Translations under genes and position numbers: made by a program | In this document: in pieces, positions 15,308-24,143 of the stretch | How positions within the stretch are numbered: position 1 is the first letter of the stretch | Layout: every line of letters begins with the position of its first letter | Source: CAYOYH01 sp964408165 | GTDB taxonomy: Bacteria; Patescibacteriota; Saccharimonadia; Saccharimonadales; CAYOYH01 | DNA length: 26,580 nucleotides | Direction of reading: 5' to 3' | Assembly (NCBI GenBank): GCA_964408165.1 | Contig: CAYOYH010000006.1 | Span: 1 to 26,580 of the forward strand | The notes under the pieces: model-generated | What the model was told of the DNA's origin: nothing | Databases searched by the model: none | The model's input: the letters and a program-made list of their open reading frames with translations, nothing else

Positions 15308-17929
15308 TTAACGACGACCTTTCTTTTTGTTTTTGCGTTGTTTTTTCTTCTTTCTTCTGGCGTCACTAAGTTTATTGTGGTGACTTTTAGCCTCGGCACT
15401 ACGAGCTGTTCTTGCTTCGTTTTTGGCACTTGGGGTCAAGGAGGATCTCTTTGATTCTTGAGCAGCAGGTTTCCCGACCTCGACGGATTGCTGGGCAGCC
15501 CTGGTGAGCTCTGTCTCTGTTTGCATTATTTCTTCCTGGGGCCTAGGCTCAATCCTAAACAGCGTCCTGACGACTTCATTTTGAACAGTACCCTGCATGG
15601 CATCAAAGAATTTCTGTCCTTCTCGTCGATATTCCACCAGCGGATCTCTTTGCCCAATACTTCTCAGCCCTATGCCCTGCCGGAGGTGATCCATATTCTC
15701 AAGGTGTTGCATCCAGTTCGTATCCAAAATCTGCAAGTACACATCACTCTCCATCAGGCGCATAATTCTGGGCGTAAACTTTTTCTCTCGCTCACCATAG
15801 CGCTTCATACTGCTTTTGATGGCACTAGCTTTTAGTTCTTCGCTATCTTTTATCTTTGCTAGTTTCTTCATCTGCGAATCAGGCAGACCAGTCACTACTC
15901 CCAAGTCCCTCAAGCCTGCCTTCAGTGTCTCCTCAGGCCCTGAAGTGTAGAACGCAATTTCACTGGCTATCAGCTCTTCGATGTTCTCAGATAAATCGTC
16001 TTTGGTCAGAATTTCCTGGCGTGTAGTATAAACCAAGCCTCGATGTTTATTTATTACGTCGTCATATTGAACAACATTTTTACGGCTATCAAAGTGCATG
16101 TCCTCGACTTTTTTCTGCGCATTTTCTATGGCTTTGCTTAGCGATCTGTTTTCGATAGGTGTGGTCTCGGCAACGCCAAGTCTGTCCATAAGACTCCCGA
16201 TTCTTGAGCCACCAAAAACCCTCATAAGATCATCTTCCGCCGACACATAAAACTGGGTCATACCCGGGTCGCCTTGTCGTCCACATCGTCCCCGAAGCTG
16301 GTTGTCTATGCGCCGAGCTTCATGTCTTTCTGAACCAAGAACAAACAAACCGCCAAGCTCCACTACGCCCTCCTCTAAAACTATATCGGTACCACGGCCA
16401 GCAATGTTAGTCGCCAGCGTGACGGCGCCTTTTTTACCAGCTTTGGCAACAATAATCGCCTCGCCTTCGTTGTTTTTGGCATTTAGAACATTGTGGTTAA
16501 TCCCCGCGCGTGAGAACATTCGGGAAAGCACTTCATTCATGTCTATGGACGCCGTACCTATTAGCACTGGCTGGCCTTTTTCTTGAAGCAACTTAACTTC
16601 CTCAACAATAGCCTTGAACTTACCCTGTCTGTTTTTGTAAATTCGATCCGTCAAATCGTTTCTCACCATTGGCTGGTTGGTGGGGATTTCTATCACTTCC
16701 AGATCGTAAACTTGCTGAAATTCTTCGGCTTCAGTAGCGGCAGTACCAGTCATGCCAGAAAGTTTGTCATACAGCCGAAAAAGATTCTGGAAAGAAATAG
16801 TCGCCAGCGTCATTGATTCCTGCTGAACCTCAACCCCTTCTTTAGCCTCAATAGCTTGGTGTAAACCTTCGTTGTAGCGACGACCGTGCATCATACGACC
16901 AGTAAATTCATCGATGATAATCACTTCGCCGTCTTCGGTAACCACATAATCTTTATCGCGTTTAAATAAAGTTTCTGCTCTCAACGCTTGGTCCATGTGG
17001 TAAATCATCTGCACATTTTCAGATACGTAGAGATTTTCAATTCCCAGTATTTCTTGAACCTTGATTGTTCCGTCGTCGTTGAGTCCGACGGCTTTGCGTT
17101 TTTCGTCCAGTTCATAATCTTCGGCATTGAGCTTGCTAGCTACTCGCGCAAATGTTGAATACGCGCTAGCACTGCTCGAAGCCGGTGCTGAAATTATCAG
17201 TGGCGTCCGAGCTTCGTCAATCAAGATGGAATCTACTTCGTCAACAATGGCATAATTTAAGCCTCTTTGGCGAGATTCTCCAGCTTCGCGAACCATGTTG
17301 TCTCGGAGATAATCGAAACCAAATTCGTTGTTGGTGCCATAGGTGACGTCGGCAGCGTACGCCTCCTGTCGGCTGCAGGGTTTTAGATGCTTAAACCGCT
17401 CGTCGTCATGATTATCGTTGGTATATTCCTGGTCGTAGATAAACGATTTCTCGGCAATTATCACCGCCGTGCTCAGCCCTAAGGCCTGGTAGAGTCCAGA
17501 CATCCAGCCAGCGTCGCGCTGAGCCAAATAATCGTTGACAGTAACAACATGAACGCCTTTGTCGGTCAGGGTGTTGAGTATCACCGGCAGTGTTGCTACC
17601 AGCGTCTTGCCTTCACCAGTGCGCATCTCTGCAACATTGCCGTCATGAAGCGCCATACCGCCGATGAGCTGAACATCAAAGTGCCTCAACCCCAGTACTT
17701 GATCGGATGCTTCCCGGATTATGGCGAAAACTTCTGGCAAAATTCCATTCAGCTCTACTTTGCCGGCCACGACTTGTTTTCTGTACGAACCAATCTGCTT
17801 TCTAAGATCTCCGACTTTCATGCCCGAATATTTTTCAGCATGGGCGTTAATGCCTTTAACTCGCTTGGTTAGCTTTTTCAACTCTTTAGCTTGGGGGTCG
17901 CCAAAAATCTTCTTCAACACTTTTTTCAT
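15308..17929 (-). CDS. secA: preprotein translocase ATPase SecA
   Basis: This motor pushes unfolded preproteins through SecYEG. The 873-residue protein has Walker A GEGKT at 105-109, the DEVDSILIDEARTP Walker B region near 228, the GTNNEFGFDYLRDNM segment, a helicase motif in NIAGRGTDI and the RGRCGRQGD motif. The C-terminus lacks the zinc-binding SEC-C module and instead ends in a long Lys/Arg-rich tail (KKKKQRKNKKKGRR), which may bind membrane or ribosome. An AAGGTG ribosome binding site precedes the ATG. A weak promoter (TTTAAT, 17 bases, GATAAT) lies around 17955-17985. Confidence 0.98.
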   Translation of the reverse strand: MKKVLKKIFGDPQAKELKKLTKRVKGINAHAEKYSGMKVGDLRKQIGSYRKQVVAGKVELNGILPEVFAIIREASDQVLGLRHFDVQLIGGMALHDGNVAEMRTGEGKTLVATLPVILNTLTDKGVHVVTVNDYLAQRDAGWMSGLYQALGLSTAVIIAEKSFIYDQEYTNDNHDDERFKHLKPCSRQEAYAADVTYGTNNEFGFDYLRDNMVREAGESRQRGLNYAIVDEVDSILIDEARTPLIISAPASSSASAYSTFARVASKLNAEDYELDEKRKAVGLNDDGTIKVQEILGIENLYVSENVQMIYHMDQALRAETLFKRDKDYVVTEDGEVIIIDEFTGRMMHGRRYNEGLHQAIEAKEGVEVQQESMTLATISFQNLFRLYDKLSGMTGTAATEAEEFQQVYDLEVIEIPTNQPMVRNDLTDRIYKNRQGKFKAIVEEVKLLQEKGQPVLIGTASIDMNEVLSRMFSRAGINHNVLNAKNNEGEAIIVAKAGKKGAVTLATNIAGRGTDIVLEEGVVELGGLFVLGSERHEARRIDNQLRGRCGRQGDPGMTQFYVSAEDDLMRVFGGSRIGSLMDRLGVAETTPIENRSLSKAIENAQKKVEDMHFDSRKNVVQYDDVINKHRGLVYTTRQEILTKDDLSENIEELIASEIAFYTSGPEETLKAGLRDLGVVTGLPDSQMKKLAKIKDSEELKASAIKSSMKRYGEREKKFTPRIMRLMESDVYLQILDTNWMQHLENMDHLRQGIGLRSIGQRDPLVEYRREGQKFFDAMQGTVQNEVVRTLFRIEPRPQEEIMQTETELTRAAQQSVEVGKPAAQESKRSSLTPSAKNEARTARSAEAKSHHNKLSDARRKKKKQRKNKKKGRR

Positions 17930-18167
17930 AACTAAACACCTTAAATTCAGATGATATTATCCCACGAATTGATTTGAAATTAAACTGGAAATTTACACAT
18001 TCGCGTAAAATTTGATATTAGCTTGTTCCCCGTAGCCACAAGGGGCAGTCCCTTTGTAGGCTAGATTTTTAGCTTCAGTAATCCATCGACAGGGATTTAG
18101 GGCTTACATCTTGAAGGCTACCCGCAGAGCTTTTTTCCTCTGGTGGGAAAACCCTGCAGCCGGCAAG
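17930..18167. other. secA upstream region with hairpins
   Basis: No gene is seen in this 238-base spacer. A hairpin at 18033-18063 pairs TAGCC with GGCTA and ACAAGGG with CCCTTTGT around a 5-6-base loop. A second imperfect stem at about 18124-18157 has GCAG/CTGC and TTTTTCC/GGGAAAA. The stretch from about 18103 (CTTACATCTTGAAG, later TTTTTTCCTCTGGTGGG) resembles parts of the structured repeat at 13760 and may be a decayed third copy. The hpf 3' end and the secA 5' leader share this spacer, so either a terminator or leader function is possible. Confidence 0.45.
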
Positions 18168-18563
18168 TTAATTCTGAGAACCCCAGAAATCCCGTGACGC
18201 TTTAGCGCGAAGTTTGCTGAACGCACTTTTTCGGTCGCCTTTTTCCAGCCTCATCTTCTTATCTTTTATCCGGCGAAGTCGATTTTTTAACTTTGCCTCT
18301 ACGATGTCAACGGCTGCAAACATGTTTACAGTGGATTCACTGGCAGCAATTTTGTCGCCTGGCACATGTAAAATAATCTCGCATTTGTTCCGGTTCTTAG
18401 TTTTGCTATCGTCTTTTGTTAATTTAACTTCCGCCGAAACTGTCATTCGGGCTTTTTTAGTCATGTATCTGTCTAACTTGCCTATCTTTGCTCGAATGTA
18501 TTTGGCCAAATCGTCTGATACTTCGTAATTTTTCCTGCCAGTTATTTCAATTTTTTCAATCAT
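18168..18563 (-). CDS. hpf: ribosome hibernation promoting factor, short form
   Basis: This 131-residue protein binds the decoding region of idle 30S subunits. From the ATG at 18563 it begins MIEKIEITGRKNYEVSDDL, with DYI/KYIRAKIGKLDRY and AEVKLTKDD segments and the AAVDIVEAKLKNRLRRIKDKK helix of the S30AE fold. The C-terminal dimerisation domain of long HPF is absent; a short basic tail replaces it. The frame is open upstream to 18860, but that part is antisense-like sequence within serS. The start overlaps the serS stop (ATGA), which fixes the start and implies coupling. Confidence 0.93.
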   Translation of the reverse strand: MIEKIEITGRKNYEVSDDLAKYIRAKIGKLDRYMTKKARMTVSAEVKLTKDDSKTKNRNKCEIILHVPGDKIAASESTVNMFAAVDIVEAKLKNRLRRIKDKKMRLEKGDRKSAFSKLRAKASRDFWGSQN

Positions 18564-19855
18564 ATCTGTTCCGTGCCTCCCATATATTTTTGTAATGTTT
18601 TTGGAATATTGACTGCGCCTTCGGCAGTCTGGTTGTTCTCGATAATGGCCACCATAATCCGACCCAGTGCCAGAGCCGTTGCATCTATTGTGTGGATTAG
18701 AACTGATTCGCCTCCCATCCTTACTTTGGTGTTGAGTCTTCTGGCTTGATAGTCGGTCATGAAGTCTGCAGTGTGAGTTTCGCGGTACTGGCCTTGACCT
18801 GGCAACCAGGTATCCATATCTACTCCTCTGAAATTCGGCTTGCCGATGTCTGCCGTACATTTAATGAGCTTCCTGTATGGCATCTTCAAATCGTCAAGCA
18901 GATGCTCCTGAATAGCGATGGTCAGCAGATGCTCGCTTAGCCCGTCTTCAGGCTTGGAAATAATTTCCATCTCTAGCTTGTCGAACTGGTGCATTCGTAT
19001 GATACCCTCCATGTCTTTGCCGTAAGTACCAGCTTCCTTACGAAAACTTGTGGCGTAGCCAATATACCTAAGTGGCAACTCGTCCTCCCTTAGGGTCTCC
19101 CCCGCATGCATCGAACCCAGAACATGCTCGGCGCTGCCCTGTAGCCACAGCTCCTCCCCCTCTATCTTGTATCTGTCCTCCTGTGGCTCTAGCCTATCCA
19201 TATCTTCAAAAATTTGTGTTCGAATCATGTACGGCGGTATCACTGGAACAAATGCCTTGTTCGATATTTTCAAATTAGCCGATTTAATTATCTCGCCCAA
19301 CTGGTCTTCGTCGCTCAGCACATCAAACACGTATTGCACTATCGCCATCTGTAACCGCACTAAATCGCCTTTTAGGTAGGCGAACCTTGCGCCGGAAACT
19401 TTGGCAGCTCGCTCCTTGTCTATCCAGCCACGCGCTTGTGCTATTTCCCAGTGATCTTTGGGTTCAAAATCAAATGTCGGCTTCTGGCCTTTCTCGTAAA
19501 CAACCTCATTGTCATCTTCGTTAGCACCAATAGGGGTGTCGTCGCTGGACATATTCGGCACTTCTTTTAGCAACGACCAAAACTCAGATTCTAGCGGTTT
19601 AAACTGTTTCTCTAGTCTCCCGAGCTGATCCTTCAACTCCCTACCCCTGGTTATAGTATCGGCATTCGGCTTAGACCCGCCTCCCGTATGAGCTAGTTCG
19701 TTTCGCTCAGCTCTGAGTTTGTCGATCTTTGCCTTAAGCGCCCGGCGGTTTTCGTCCAGCTCTAGGAGCCTTGGTATGCTCACTTCTATGTTTTTGTTAG
19801 CGGCGTTTTGTTGTACCTGCTCGAAATTGGTGCGTATGTATTTAATGTCTAGCAT
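18560..19855 (-). CDS. serS: seryl-tRNA synthetase
   Basis: This class II enzyme charges tRNA-Ser. It has an N-terminal two-helix coiled arm (about 25-105) and a catalytic domain with motif 2 (YIGYATSFRKEAGTYGKD) and motif 3 (IDATALALGRIMVAI). The family-like start MLDIKYIR is at 19855. An ATG four codons earlier (19867) has GGAG upstream and is the alternative. A perfect TATAAT at 19866-19871, if a -10 box, would start transcription just before 19855 and favour the shorter, leaderless form, but no good -35 accompanies it. Hpf follows with a 4-bp overlap. Confidence 0.97.
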   Translation of the reverse strand: MLDIKYIRTNFEQVQQNAANKNIEVSIPRLLELDENRRALKAKIDKLRAERNELAHTGGGSKPNADTITRGRELKDQLGRLEKQFKPLESEFWSLLKEVPNMSSDDTPIGANEDDNEVVYEKGQKPTFDFEPKDHWEIAQARGWIDKERAAKVSGARFAYLKGDLVRLQMAIVQYVFDVLSDEDQLGEIIKSANLKISNKAFVPVIPPYMIRTQIFEDMDRLEPQEDRYKIEGEELWLQGSAEHVLGSMHAGETLREDELPLRYIGYATSFRKEAGTYGKDMEGIIRMHQFDKLEMEIISKPEDGLSEHLLTIAIQEHLLDDLKMPYRKLIKCTADIGKPNFRGVDMDTWLPGQGQYRETHTADFMTDYQARRLNTKVRMGGESVLIHTIDATALALGRIMVAIIENNQTAEGAVNIPKTLQKYMGGTEQI

Positions 19856-19943
19856 GCTGAGCTTCATTATACTCCACAGAGCTAGCCCTTACCTAGTTGA
19901 AATCCACACACTCGAGCTAAAACAGCCGGTGCATTAACCAATT

Positions 19944-20381
19944 TTAGAGCTCTGAAACCAGCCTATTGGCAGCGTTCTCTAGTTGCTGATACATCTGTTC
20001 AAAGCCGTCGTTTCTGTAGTACGGATCGGCAACTTCTGTTTCATCAAAAAGTCGCACTTTGTAGTGGTGTTTGCTATCAATAGTTTCTTTTACGCCCGCT
20101 ACATTGGCGTTATCCATGCAGATTATTAAATCAAACTTCTCGCCGTCACTCCTGTCAAACTGCCTGCCCTTTTGGGCGGAGATATTCAGCCCATGCCTTT
20201 GGCATACGTCTTGCGATCTTTTGTCTGGAGCGCTTTGCACCCATGCGCCAGTACCGGCGCTATCGACAGTAAAATCCTCGCCTTCAATCCGGCCAAGTTG
20301 TTTTAGCTTGTCTCGTAAAATTCCTTCAGCCGCTGGTGAACGGCAGATGTTACCCATGCAAACAAACAGGATTTTTATCAT
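19944..20381 (-). CDS. low-molecular-weight protein-tyrosine (or arginine) phosphatase
   Basis: This is a 145-residue cytoplasmic phosphatase of the LMW-PTP fold. The P-loop is CMGNICRS with nucleophile C8 and R14-S15, and the general-acid motif is D119-P-Y-Y. The adjacent second cysteine (C13) is as in many bacterial members. It could remove phosphotyrosine or phosphoarginine; the sequence does not decide. The start codon lies in the right-hand (upstream) target duplication of the structured repeat, so its leader is entirely repeat-derived. Before that insertion the gene would have overlapped lysS as ATGA. Confidence 0.92.
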   Translation of the reverse strand: MIKILFVCMGNICRSPAAEGILRDKLKQLGRIEGEDFTVDSAGTGAWVQSAPDKRSQDVCQRHGLNISAQKGRQFDRSDGEKFDLIICMDNANVAGVKETIDSKHHYKVRLFDETEVADPYYRNDGFEQMYQQLENAANRLVSEL

Positions 20382-20540
20382 CAGGACTTACGCGCTTGAA
20401 GTTTAATGTCAGTTTGCTCCAGATGGAGTCGGGGATTATTTTCTCTGGCAAAAACATGGCAAAGCCATGATGAACGCCAGAAAAATAAGTCTGGAACCGT
20501 CTGGTGTGAACAGGCGCAAATAGCAGGCGCGTAAGTCCTG
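20382..20540. mobile_element. structured repeat copy B, MITE-like, with inverted ends and target duplication
   Basis: The 14-base ends CAGGACTTACGCGC (20382-20395) and GCGCGTAAGTCCTG (20527-20540) are perfect inverted repeats. ATCAT flanks both sides (20377-20381 and 20541-20545) as a 5-bp target duplication. Nested stems inside are CCAGATGG with CCGTCTGG, TTATTTT-C-TCTGGC with GCCAGAAAAATAA, and an apical CATGGC/GCCATG hairpin. No open frame for a transposase is present, so it would be non-autonomous. The element fills the whole spacer between lysS and the phosphatase gene. Confidence 0.9.
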
Positions 20541-20541
20541 A

Positions 20542-22107
20542 TCATGCCTGCAGTCTGAATCTTTTAACCAGGAAATCTTGATCTAGAATCGACAGGAACC
20601 AGCCCGCTTTGGGGCCTGAGTCTTTGCCGAGCAAGGTTCTGTAGATAACCCCAAAGGCGTCTGCCGCTCCCAAACCAACCTTTTCGCGCTGGGTGTGTAT
20701 CAACTCGTGATACCACTGTCCATCTTTGTCTTTTGGTTCTACCTCAAGGGCATCGGCCAAATTTTTTAACATTCGCTTCTCTTTGTCACTGAGGTCGTTG
20801 GGGGCCGAGTCTGTCAACGAAAACTTTACTTCCTCAGGCGCCCATTTCTGGAGCCAATTTTTAACATAAACCAATTCTTGTTTGATTTCATCTACTTGTT
20901 CGGAAGCTTCTTTGTTGTATCCACTTCTCTTTAGCATTTCCAGTATCTTTGCCTCGTTGCCAAGCGACGCTTGATAAATCGAAACCAAGTGATTAAACGG
21001 GACGCTAGCCATACCGTGCGATTCAATCCCCTTGTTGGCTAGCCTGTAGGCTGGGGCAAACTGATGATCTTTGCCGGCTCTAACCGCTCTGTCGACTTGG
21101 CTGTATTCGTCCATCATTCGATACAAGCCTAGTCCGGGATCGAAATCGATTTTCTTCTTACCAGGATAGCGCAGGTAGAAATATTTAATCATTTCTGGCG
21201 GCATAATTTCATAAGCTTGCTCTGGGGTGATTAAATTGCCCTTCGATGAACTCATTTTGACGTTATCGCCAGACAAATGCACATGACCATACTGAATACC
21301 GGCTATCGGTCCTTCAAAGCCGAACACCTCCCGCGCAAACAGCAAACCTGTCTGGTACGAACTTCCGGCTGCTCCATGTTCCTGAGCGCCGTGCGGTTCA
21401 ACCATGACGCCAAGCACTTGCCAGCGCGCCGGCCAATCCAGCCGCCAATTTAGCTTCACCCGACCACTGTCGTAGGCAACCCAGCCCTCCCCGCCTCCTT
21501 TGTCAGTATATTGAATCTGCTTCTTAGTGGTGTCGATGTTTTTAAACTTCCATTCGTCAAAACTATTGTTGTCGCTCAGTAGTTGTAACGGCATCCAATC
21601 GTCTGGCAAATCACGATTCGAAACTCGCTTAAATATGTCTTTAATCTTATTCACGCTAGCAACGGATTCTTCAATCTGAGACGCCATTTTACCTGTCTGG
21701 TACAGCTGTTCGTAGCTAAAGATTATTTCCAAATCAAGATGTAGCGGCTCAAAACGCACCTTGAACTCATTGAAAAAATGCTGGGCATAGTTGCTATGAC
21801 AGCCTTTCGGATCGGGAATCAAACAGACTGGCCAGCCGACATATTCCTCATACTCTTTAGGCAAGAAATCATATTTTTTACGCAGTGGATCGAAATTGTC
21901 CACTACGTGAATATGTTTAGCCTTGCGCCCCCGTTGCTCCAAGCCAGTTTTTATCATATCGGCAGATAAAATCTCTCTGAAATGTCCAACATGGTAGCTG
22001 GCAGATGGTGAAATGCCACTGGAAATAACCACCTCTCCTTCGGGGTGTTTCTCCTCTACACGGTCCAGGGCACCGTTCAGCCAGTATTTCGATTGCGCTT
22101 CACTCAT
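20542..22107 (-). CDS. lysS: class I lysyl-tRNA synthetase
   Basis: This archaeal-type LysRS is unrelated to the class II enzyme of most bacteria. The 521-residue protein has the HIGH-type motif HVGH at 39-42 (SPSASYHVGHFRE) and the KMSKS loop KMSSSKGNLITPE, with an FxGPIAGIQYGHVHLSGD core segment. It is found in archaea, some alphaproteobacteria, spirochaetes and several Patescibacteria, which supports the lineage call. It starts 13 bases after the greA stop. Its TGA stop sits in the left-hand end of the structured repeat's target duplication. Confidence 0.97.
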   Translation of the reverse strand: MSEAQSKYWLNGALDRVEEKHPEGEVVISSGISPSASYHVGHFREILSADMIKTGLEQRGRKAKHIHVVDNFDPLRKKYDFLPKEYEEYVGWPVCLIPDPKGCHSNYAQHFFNEFKVRFEPLHLDLEIIFSYEQLYQTGKMASQIEESVASVNKIKDIFKRVSNRDLPDDWMPLQLLSDNNSFDEWKFKNIDTTKKQIQYTDKGGGEGWVAYDSGRVKLNWRLDWPARWQVLGVMVEPHGAQEHGAAGSSYQTGLLFAREVFGFEGPIAGIQYGHVHLSGDNVKMSSSKGNLITPEQAYEIMPPEMIKYFYLRYPGKKKIDFDPGLGLYRMMDEYSQVDRAVRAGKDHQFAPAYRLANKGIESHGMASVPFNHLVSIYQASLGNEAKILEMLKRSGYNKEASEQVDEIKQELVYVKNWLQKWAPEEVKFSLTDSAPNDLSDKEKRMLKNLADALEVEPKDKDGQWYHELIHTQREKVGLGAADAFGVIYRTLLGKDSGPKAGWFLSILDQDFLVKRFRLQA

Positions 22108-22120
22108 GCTTGGTTAAAGT

Positions 22121-22579
22121 TTAGGAGATAGACTGGATTTTGTACACCAAAGCACTGTTTGGTAGCTGTATTTCCACTTCGTCGCCAACTTTCTTGCCAA
22201 GCAAAGCTATACCCATGGGTGATTCGTCAGAAATTTTGTTATAGCCTGGATTAGCCTCTACCGAACCGACAATCTTGAAGGTCGCTTCAGTCTTTGAAGA
22301 TTTAAGCCCGACGGTTGAACCCAACTTTACAGCGCTGTTGCTCTTGGGGGTTTTAATAATTTCAACGTTTCGCAGTATATGTTCGATTTCTTTCACCCGC
22401 GATTCGACTCGCTCTAATTCACCCCTAGAGGCATCGTAGTCGGCGTTTTCGCTCAAATCGCCCTGCAAGCGCGCCTGCTTTAGCTGATCAATCACCCTGG
22501 GTTTGAGCGTGTTGAGAGCCTCCAGCTCTGTCTGGAGTTCTTCTGCACCTTCACTGGTCAAATGGAATTCTTTTTTCAT
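22121..22579 (-). CDS. greA: transcription elongation factor GreA
   Basis: This factor rescues backtracked RNA polymerase by stimulating transcript cleavage. The 152-residue protein starts at the ATG at 22579 (MKKEFHLTSEGAEELQTEL). It has the N-terminal coiled coil with the acidic tip LSENADYDASRGEL and the C-terminal FKBP-like domain ending with SPMGIALLGKKVGDEVEIQLP. The frame continues upstream into the assembly gap, but the ATG matches the family start. The upstream regulatory region is partly lost in the gap. Confidence 0.96.
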   Translation of the reverse strand: MKKEFHLTSEGAEELQTELEALNTLKPRVIDQLKQARLQGDLSENADYDASRGELERVESRVKEIEHILRNVEIIKTPKSNSAVKLGSTVGLKSSKTEATFKIVGSVEANPGYNKISDESPMGIALLGKKVGDEVEIQLPNSALVYKIQSIS

Positions 22580-22588
22580 AATATTTAA

Positions 22589-22600
22589 NNNNNNNNNNNN
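22589..22600. other. assembly gap (12 N)
   Basis: Twelve undefined bases lie 9 bases upstream of the greA start. The two sides may have been joined by scaffolding, so the true distance and content between proS and greA are not known. Confidence 0.98.
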
Positions 22601-22821
22601 CGAAACACCTCTTGGCACCTACCCGCTACTCTTAATTTGGTCAATTAAAGATACCCCTGTCTGCATTGAATTGCAAGCCTCAAGTGCGAGATACAGCAGG
22701 ACGCTACACTAAAACTAATGACAGCAACTATTTTTGACCTATTAAGCCAGAGAAGTCTAGCCCCAGCCTACTTGCCACCTGTCTGAGGCTGTACGCCGAA
22801 TACGGGCAACGGGCCCAAAAG
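22601..22821. other. spacer between proS and greA without a recognised gene
   Basis: I find no tRNA, no long frame and no clear promoter. A 29-codon minus-strand frame near 22625-22711 (LLYLALEACNSMQTG and on) looks peptide-like but is preceded at once by a stop and has no start codon, so it could at most be a decayed gene end. The part next to proS carries palindromic repeat DNA. Confidence 0.5.
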
Positions 22822-22849
22822 CAGATCTACCTGTCGACAGGCAGATCTG
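22822..22849. repeat. 28-bp palindrome at the proS 3' end
   Basis: CAGATCT and CCTG on the left pair with CAGG and AGATCTG on the right around TCGA, with a single mismatched pair. GCCGCCTGCCTG repeats follow at 22851-22863. The proS stop codon (22827-22829) lies inside the left arm. Confidence 0.9.
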
Positions 22850-24131
22850 TCCGCCGCCTGCCTGACTGTATGTCGAGTGTAGGCCCAAGCTGACCGGATA
22901 TTAACTCACGAGGACTTATTATTGACGATTCCGCCTCTGTCCGAGATTTCACTTCTACGCCGCCTCCAGCCAGTGATTTAGGGCTAACGATAACCCTAGT
23001 CGGCACTCCCATCAAATCGGCATCGCCTAGCATTTTGCCTAGATGCAGACTGCGATCATCATAGATTACTTCTACCCCGTGAGAAGTGAGTTTTCGATAC
23101 AGATCGTCGGCTTCACTAACTAGCGCTTCGTCGCTACCAAGACGCACCAAATGCACCCTAGCTGGAGCAATCGATTCCGGCCAAACCAGACCGTGCTCAT
23201 CGGCGTACTGCTCCACCACCGCACCCATGGTTCTGCCAGGACCAATACCATAACTGCCCATGACCACGGATTTCTGCTGGCCGTCTTTGTCGGTGAATTT
23301 CAAACCCAAGGCGTCAGAAAACTTAGTTCCAAGCGAAAATATATTGCCAACTTCCGTCGCTTTTACTTCTTCCAGCTCATCAACTTTTAGCCCCAAATCG
23401 TTAGCTACTTCAGCTGTAAAAACTTCTTTATTTATGGCAACACCTTTCGTGCGGCTTAGAAATATCGTGTCCTCGCCAGCTTCTGTAAGTGTTTGAAATT
23501 CGTGCGAAAATTCAGAAAAGCTGCCACCGTCTGCGTAGGTCAAAAAAGTCGTCTCGCCCAGGCCGATTCTGTCGAATATTTTCCGATACACTTCCTTGGC
23601 TTTTTCGTAAAACTCTTGATGTTGCTGCTGGCTCTTAGAAAACGAGTACATGTCTTTCATTACGAACTCGCGACCACGCATTATGCCACTTTTTGACCTC
23701 AGTTCGTTGCGGAATTTAGTCTGGAACTGATACGGATAAACCGGCAAGTCTTTGTACGAAGAAATATGTTGCTTCATTAGACTAGCTAGGGCTTCTTCAT
23801 GAGTATTGGCTAGGCCCACTTCTTGTCCGTTTGCTAGCTTGGATTTAAACCAAATATCAACCACTTCGTCGTCCCATCTACCGCTGGTTTGCCAAATTTC
23901 TGGCCGCTGTAGAGTAGTTAAAAACAGTTCTTGCCCACCTATGGCATCTAGTTCTTCACGAATAATCTGGGTGATTTTGTTCATCACCCTTAGCCCTAGT
24001 GGCAAATACGAATATACGCCAGCCATTTCTTTGTTGATGAACCCAGCTTTAATGAGTAGTTGTGCATTTTTAGCTACTTCGTCGCTCGGCGCTTCTTGGC
24101 GAGTTTTGGTGAATAGTTTGCTTAACCTCAT
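22827..24131 (-). CDS. proS: prolyl-tRNA synthetase, short form without editing insertion
   Basis: This class II enzyme charges tRNA-Pro. The 434-residue protein has motif 2 (FRNELRSKSGIMRGREF), motif 3 (SYGIGPGRTMGAVVEQ) and a C-terminal anticodon-binding domain. The roughly 180-residue INS editing domain of most bacterial ProRS between motifs 2 and 3 is missing, as in alphaproteobacteria and many Patescibacteria. The last 19 residues (GPTLDIQSGRRRTDLPVDR) do not look like family sequence and are encoded by palindromic repeat DNA, which also supplies the stop. No ribosome binding site is visible; TAAAAT lies 6 bases before the ATG, so a leaderless message is possible. Confidence 0.96.
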   Translation of the reverse strand: MRLSKLFTKTRQEAPSDEVAKNAQLLIKAGFINKEMAGVYSYLPLGLRVMNKITQIIREELDAIGGQELFLTTLQRPEIWQTSGRWDDEVVDIWFKSKLANGQEVGLANTHEEALASLMKQHISSYKDLPVYPYQFQTKFRNELRSKSGIMRGREFVMKDMYSFSKSQQQHQEFYEKAKEVYRKIFDRIGLGETTFLTYADGGSFSEFSHEFQTLTEAGEDTIFLSRTKGVAINKEVFTAEVANDLGLKVDELEEVKATEVGNIFSLGTKFSDALGLKFTDKDGQQKSVVMGSYGIGPGRTMGAVVEQYADEHGLVWPESIAPARVHLVRLGSDEALVSEADDLYRKLTSHGVEVIYDDRSLHLGKMLGDADLMGVPTRVIVSPKSLAGGGVEVKSRTEAESSIISPRELISGQLGPTLDIQSGRRRTDLPVDR

Positions 24132-24143
24132 ATATGAATTTTA

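Noticed and set aside
18564..18860. N-terminal extension of the hpf frame by about 99 codons
   Set aside because: It lies within the serS coding sequence in another frame and has no family similarity; the ATG at 18563 matches the HPF start and overlaps the serS stop.
22503..22712. Plus-strand frame across the gap
   Set aside because: It is antisense to greA, includes undefined bases and shows no recognisable domain.
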